DNA of 9,909 nucleotides from Bacillota bacterium (GTDB taxonomy: Bacteria; Bacillota_A; Clostridia; Peptostreptococcales; Anaerovoracaceae). Below, one piece after another: positions 6,635 to 9,909 of the stretch. The notes below the pieces were generated by a model, which saw only the letters and a list, made by a program, of their open reading frames with translations, made no database searches and was not told the origin of the DNA. Each line of letters begins with the position of its first letter. The stretch's first letter is position 1. The position numbers and the translations under genes were made by a program. The stretch covers positions 1-9,909 of the forward strand of contig JAFRWH010000286.1 in assembly GCA_017438085.1 (NCBI GenBank), written 5' to 3'.

Positions 6635-6664
6635 TTGTATTCGTTTGCGGACATCAAGTATAAT
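6635..6664 (+). promoter_or_regulatory. Promoter of the SLH phosphodiester glycosidase gene
   Basis: TTGTAT at 6635-6640 and a perfect TATAAT at 6659-6664 are separated by 18 bp. Transcription would start near 6671, giving a leader of about 31 nt that contains a strong AAAGGGG ribosome binding site at 6686-6692, 9 nt before the ATG. The rest of the 6493-6701 intergenic region holds the opposing M20 promoter and nothing else I can identify. Confidence 0.65.
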
Positions 6665-6701
6665 TATCGGTATCAAAAGTGATTTAAAGGGGTAACAGAT
6701 C

Positions 6702-9302
6702 ATGAAAAGACCCTACCTGAATATACTGAAAAAGACAGCATCCCTGGCGCTTGCGCTGCTTATAGCGGGCGTTTCTGTTCCTGCGCCTTCATTCGCTTCC
6801 GAAGCGACCGGCTTTGAGCTTCAGCGCAGCAACGAACGGGTGCTGGACGAACAGCTCACCCTGGTTCAGCAGCAGCTAAGAAGCGAGGAGGATGGAGCGC
6901 TCCTGGCGGAAAACTACTATGTCTACACGCCCGGCAGCTTCCTTCAGCCTGTGATCTCCTACGGTAACGATATCCGGGGAGCCGCTTCCTATGCGAGGGT
7001 GCTGGAGATAGAGGACGAGAGAGGCCTGAAGGTCCTTGCCGGGACCAACGGGGACTTCTTCACCGTGGAAAACGGCATCAGCCAGGGCATAGTGGTGCGT
7101 GACGGCATAGTAAGAAGCAGCGAAGACTCCAGCTGGGAATGCATAGCCTTCGATGCTGAGGGAAATGCCCGCATAGGCCGCATGGAGCTGAATATAAGTC
7201 TTTTCGATGTGGACAAGGGGAGGCTTCTGAGCAATCTGAGCTTCAATAAGTCCATGGAAAAAAGCTCCGGACTGATGCTCTTTTCATCCGATTACGGCTA
7301 TTCAAACGCCGCAAAAGGCGACACCTACAATGTCTGGATACACATCGACGAGGGCGAGGCCGCTGTGGGCGGCACCATCTACGGTACTATTGAAGAGGTT
7401 TTCGATTCCGACGAAGATCATTCTCTTGACGAAGAGCACCTGCTGCTCTCGGTATATACAGATACTGCCTACCAGTCGATTCTCCCGGTCCTGAGAAGTC
7501 TTGAGGTGGGCGACAGCATAGATCTCAATTTCAGCGTGGCTGAAGGCTGGGAGGATGTACGTCAGGCAGTGGGCGGAGGCGCCCGTCTTGTAAAGGACGG
7601 CGTTGCCGAAAGCTTCGAAGAGACTGGAAAAGCGCCCCGCACCGCCATAGGCGTTACCGAAGATGGCAAGACCATACTCTACACCGCTGACGGACGGAAC
7701 AGCGCATATTCGATGGGACTCAGCTATGCTCAGCTGGCACAGCGGATGATAGATCTGGGAGCTGTGGATGCCATCAATCTCGACGGCGGCGGCTCCACCC
7801 AGCTCCATCTGGTATGGCCCGGCTATGACAAGGACAATATCATAAACAAACCAACGGAAAACAGGCGCTGCGCCAACTATATTCTGTTTGCGGGAACAAA
7901 ACAGGAGCCTTCGGAGGCCGCAAGGCTCTATCTCTACCGCTCCGACGACTATATACTTGCAGGCTCTGTGGTCACCCTGAATGTCAGGGCTGCGGACAAG
8001 GACCTAAATCCCGCCGAACTGCCGGGCGAGCTGAGCTACGGCTTCGATGAAGAATGCGGCTATGTGGAAGAGGACCGCTTCATAAGCTATCCGGGCGTGG
8101 ATAAGGTGATGGAGCTGACAGTAAGCTGCGGAGGCCTTAGCGCGGCAGCTGACATCAGCATTATCGGGACCCCGGATGCCATAAGCATTCTCGGAAGCAA
8201 CGGAAAGCCAGTGGGCAGCGTTGTCAGGTTGGAGCCCGGGGAAACGCTTCAGCTCGGGGCATCTGTTGAGTACAAAGGCCTCCCGATCCGGGCTGACCAG
8301 GGCAGCTTCAGCTGGACAGTTGACGGTGGCATAGGAGAAGTCACACCCGCTGCCATGTCAGAAGGATCCGTCAGCCCGAAGGTCATCTTCACTGCCTCAG
8401 AGGAGCTCAGCACCCGCGGGACCATCACCGTAAGTGCAGGAGCCTGCTCGGCGTCCCTGGATGTGATCATAGACAAAACCGCCCCCGAGCTGGATTGGTC
8501 GGTGGAATACACAGCGCTTTCAGCGGAAATATGGGACGAGATCGACGGAAGTATTTCACCCGCAAGGATCAATGTCAGAATAGATGGCGAAAAAGCAGAT
8601 TTCAGCTACGATCAGGAAAGCGGACAGCTCAGCGCGGAGCTTCCGGATGACGCTCTGCTGCATCACATCGTAATCGAAGCAGGCGACGAAGGCGGCAACT
8701 GGCGCCGGGCAAGCATAGAGTACGAGGCCGCCGGCTTTTCCTGCGGAAGCATCTTCGAGGACATGCCCGAAGACCACTGGGCAACCGGGTACGTGGAATA
8801 CATGAACCGCATGGGCATACTCAACGGCAAGGAGAAGGGCGACGTTCTGATATACGAACCGGACAAGAGCATGTCCCGCCAAGAGTTTGCGGCGGTCATG
8901 ATACGCATGCTCGGGGTGGATACTTCCCTCTATGAGGAGAGGGAGTTTCCCTGGATAGATACGGATACCATCTCCAGCTGGGCAGTACCCAGCGTAAAAG
9001 CGGCCGCAGCCCTCGGCATAATGGAGGGCAAAGGCAGCGGCGACAGGCTGCGCTTCGATCCTCTCGGGCAGATAACAAAGCAGGAGGCGTATACGGTCAT
9101 AGGCCGCATATGGAAGGACGACAGGTTCGGACCGGACGATCTTTCTGCATACAGCGATGCAGAGGACGTGGCATACTGGGCCCTGCCCTTCGTGCAGAGC
9201 CATGCAGCCCGGAAGATAATCGAAGGAAAAGACGGCAGACTGGATCCTCTGGTACACATCAACCGCGCAGAGGTGGCTAAGATAATATTCGAGTGCTGGT
9301 AG
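6702..9302 (+). CDS. Secreted phosphodiester glycosidase (NAGPA/DUF2233) with three SLH domains
   Basis: The 866-residue product starts with a signal peptide: a basic start (MKRPYLNILKK), a hydrophobic core at 13-25 and likely cleavage after SFA (residue 32). Residues about 85-400 form a phosphodiester glycosidase domain (NAGPA, formerly DUF2233). Its motifs are AGTNGDFF (113-120), PRTAIGVT (312-319) and INLDGGGSTQL (358-368). The family includes the human enzyme that uncovers mannose-6-phosphate by removing GlcNAc from a phosphodiester. About 115 residues (165-280) are inserted between the first and second motifs. Residues 400-680 are beta-rich, Ig-like spacer sequence. Three SLH domains follow, starting near 685, 749 and 816 and ending at the last residue, with TRAE-type motifs SRQE, TKQE and NRAE. 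SLH domains anchor proteins to secondary cell-wall polymers. The enzyme therefore probably acts on surface glycan phosphodiesters; the substrate is unknown. Confidence 0.92.
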   Translation: MKRPYLNILKKTASLALALLIAGVSVPAPSFASEATGFELQRSNERVLDEQLTLVQQQLRSEEDGALLAENYYVYTPGSFLQPVISYGNDIRGAASYARVLEIEDERGLKVLAGTNGDFFTVENGISQGIVVRDGIVRSSEDSSWECIAFDAEGNARIGRMELNISLFDVDKGRLLSNLSFNKSMEKSSGLMLFSSDYGYSNAAKGDTYNVWIHIDEGEAAVGGTIYGTIEEVFDSDEDHSLDEEHLLLSVYTDTAYQSILPVLRSLEVGDSIDLNFSVAEGWEDVRQAVGGGARLVKDGVAESFEETGKAPRTAIGVTEDGKTILYTADGRNSAYSMGLSYAQLAQRMIDLGAVDAINLDGGGSTQLHLVWPGYDKDNIINKPTENRRCANYILFAGTKQEPSEAARLYLYRSDDYILAGSVVTLNVRAADKDLNPAELPGELSYGFDEECGYVEEDRFISYPGVDKVMELTVSCGGLSAAADISIIGTPDAISILGSNGKPVGSVVRLEPGETLQLGASVEYKGLPIRADQGSFSWTVDGGIGEVTPAAMSEGSVSPKVIFTASEELSTRGTITVSAGACSASLDVIIDKTAPELDWSVEYTALSAEIWDEIDGSISPARINVRIDGEKADFSYDQESGQLSAELPDDALLHHIVIEAGDEGGNWRRASIEYEAAGFSCGSIFEDMPEDHWATGYVEYMNRMGILNGKEKGDVLIYEPDKSMSRQEFAAVMIRMLGVDTSLYEEREFPWIDTDTISSWAVPSVKAAAALGIMEGKGSGDRLRFDPLGQITKQEAYTVIGRIWKDDRFGPDDLSAYSDAEDVAYWALPFVQSHAARKIIEGKDGRLDPLVHINRAEVAKIIFECW

Positions 9303-9353
9303 CCTCAGCCAAGCCATCCGAAAAGCACCGGAATACATGACGCACCTGAAAAT

Positions 9354-9400
9354 AAAGGGCCTTTGGATATGCGTCCAAAGGCCCTTTCGCTTTACTTTTT
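9354..9400. terminator. Strong bidirectional hairpin terminator between convergent genes
   Basis: AAAGGGCCTTTGGA (9354-9367) and TCCAAAGGCCCTTT (9374-9387) form a perfect 14-bp stem with a 6-nt loop. On the plus strand a T-rich tract follows after CGC. On the minus strand TTTATTTTC follows directly, so the hairpin suits both the SLH gene, which ends about 50 nt upstream, and the enolase-superfamily gene, whose stop is 13 nt away. Confidence 0.9.
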
Positions 9401-9909
9401 TTATTTTATAGTGGTTTTGGCGCTGGCCAGATCCCAGGCTGTCTGTGTCAGCTCGTTTCCTATGCCCGGCTCTGTGGGCACCGGCAGACAGCCGTGTTCA
9501 GGCTGCCAGTTGTACTTTGTGATCGGCGTTTTGATGTTCCTGAGCAGAGAATGATGCTCGTGGATAGCAAAGTTGGGGATAACAGCCTCAAGCTGCAGCG
9601 CGATATGCGTCGACAGAGGGCTTCCGCATACATGGATCTGAACGCCTACATCGTATGCGTGAGCCATGTCGCAGACCTTCTTGGTCTCGGTGTAGCCGCC
9701 GCAGTTGTTGATATCCGGCTGGATTATCCTAAGGCTCCTGTTCTCAAGGTAAGGAATGTACTGCCAGCGGGTGTAGATGCGCTCGCCTGCGGCAAGAGGA
9801 ATGGATATACGGTCTCTCAGATACTCTGCTGTATAAGCAGAGGGGGTGTTAGGCTCCTCAAAGTAGAGTATGTCGTAATCCTTTGCTATGTCCGCGATCT
9901 GAACGGCAC
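9401..9909 (-). CDS. Enolase-superfamily sugar-acid dehydratase/cycloisomerase (MR/MLE type), C-terminal part
   Basis: The frame is open from the right window edge to TAA at 9401-9403. It gives the last 168 residues of a mandelate racemase/muconate lactonizing enzyme-type barrel; the N-terminal capping domain and first metal ligand lie outside. Visible active-site elements are YFEEPN (second metal-ligand Glu), LAAGERIYTRWQY (third ligand Glu), IQPDINNCGG (Asp of the Asp-His dyad) and QIHVCGSPLSTHIA (the His). The last two align in character with the corresponding parts of galactonate dehydratase DgoD. The conserved acid follows in NFAIHE. Such enzymes dehydrate or isomerise aldonic or aldaric acids in sugar-acid catabolism. 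DgoD, a galactarolactone cycloisomerase-type enzyme or a related acid-sugar dehydratase cannot be told apart from this fragment. The ATG at 9667 is internal and not the start. Confidence 0.9.
   Translation of the reverse strand, partial: AVQIADIAKDYDILYFEEPNTPSAYTAEYLRDRISIPLAAGERIYTRWQYIPYLENRSLRIIQPDINNCGGYTETKKVCDMAHAYDVGVQIHVCGSPLSTHIALQLEAVIPNFAIHEHHSLLRNIKTPITKYNWQPEHGCLPVPTEPGIGNELTQTAWDLASAKTTIK

Noticed and set aside
6493..6701. Riboswitch or small RNA in the divergent intergenic region
   Set aside because: Both leaders are short (about 30 and 47 nt) and show no extended structure; the region is accounted for by two promoters.
8556..9338. A 260-codon minus-strand open frame antisense to the SLH domains
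   Set aside because: It is a shadow of the SLH coding sequence, and its product has no family resemblance.
1..9909. Mobile element, prophage or defence island
   Set aside because: There is no transposase, integrase, phage gene, terminal repeat, CRISPR array or obvious shift in base composition in the window.

Overview
This looks like ordinary chromosome from a bacterium, most likely a Gram-positive Bacillota (clostridial type). The reasons are an exported protein with three C-terminal SLH domains, a SpoVK/CbxX-type AAA+ ATPase, strong AGGA/GGGG-type ribosome binding sites and housekeeping-type TATAAT promoters. Base composition is moderately GC-rich and looks similar throughout. I see no tRNA or rRNA, CRISPR array, insertion sequence, integrase or long repeat. 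The species is not recognisable from the sequence alone.

Layout, left to right. (1) On the plus strand, the 3' end of a probable TetR-type regulator (1-213) is followed by a good promoter with an inverted repeat over its -10 box, then a MATE-family efflux pump (288-1691). (2) On the minus strand, read right to left, is a tight three-gene unit: a CbxX/SpoVK-like AAA+ ATPase (4961-3579), a metal-dependent amidohydrolase of the Xaa-Pro dipeptidase/imidazolonepropionase-like group (3556-2279) and an SRAP/YedK/HMCES abasic-site protein (2272-1694). Gaps are 22 and 6 nt. The unit runs tail-to-tail into the MATE gene with only 2 nt between the stop codons. (3) A minus-strand M20 amidohydrolase resembling AbgB (6492-5089) has its own promoter and a hairpin terminator at about 5021-5055. 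(4) A 209-bp divergent promoter region (6493-6701) separates it from a plus-strand gene for an 866-residue secreted protein: signal peptide, phosphodiester glycosidase (NAGPA/DUF2233) domain, Ig-like linker and three SLH domains (6702-9302). (5) A strong bidirectional hairpin terminator (9354-9400) separates that gene from the 3' part of a converging enolase-superfamily sugar-acid dehydratase or cycloisomerase gene (9401-9909, cut by the window edge).

How the genes fit together: the regulator and MATE pump form a plausible drug or toxin-responsive export pair. The two hydrolases and the enolase-superfamily enzyme point to uptake and breakdown of small peptides, amides and sugar acids. The SLH enzyme probably acts on glycan phosphodiesters at the cell wall. 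The least ordinary feature is the AAA+/amidohydrolase/SRAP operon, whose three products have no obvious shared pathway.
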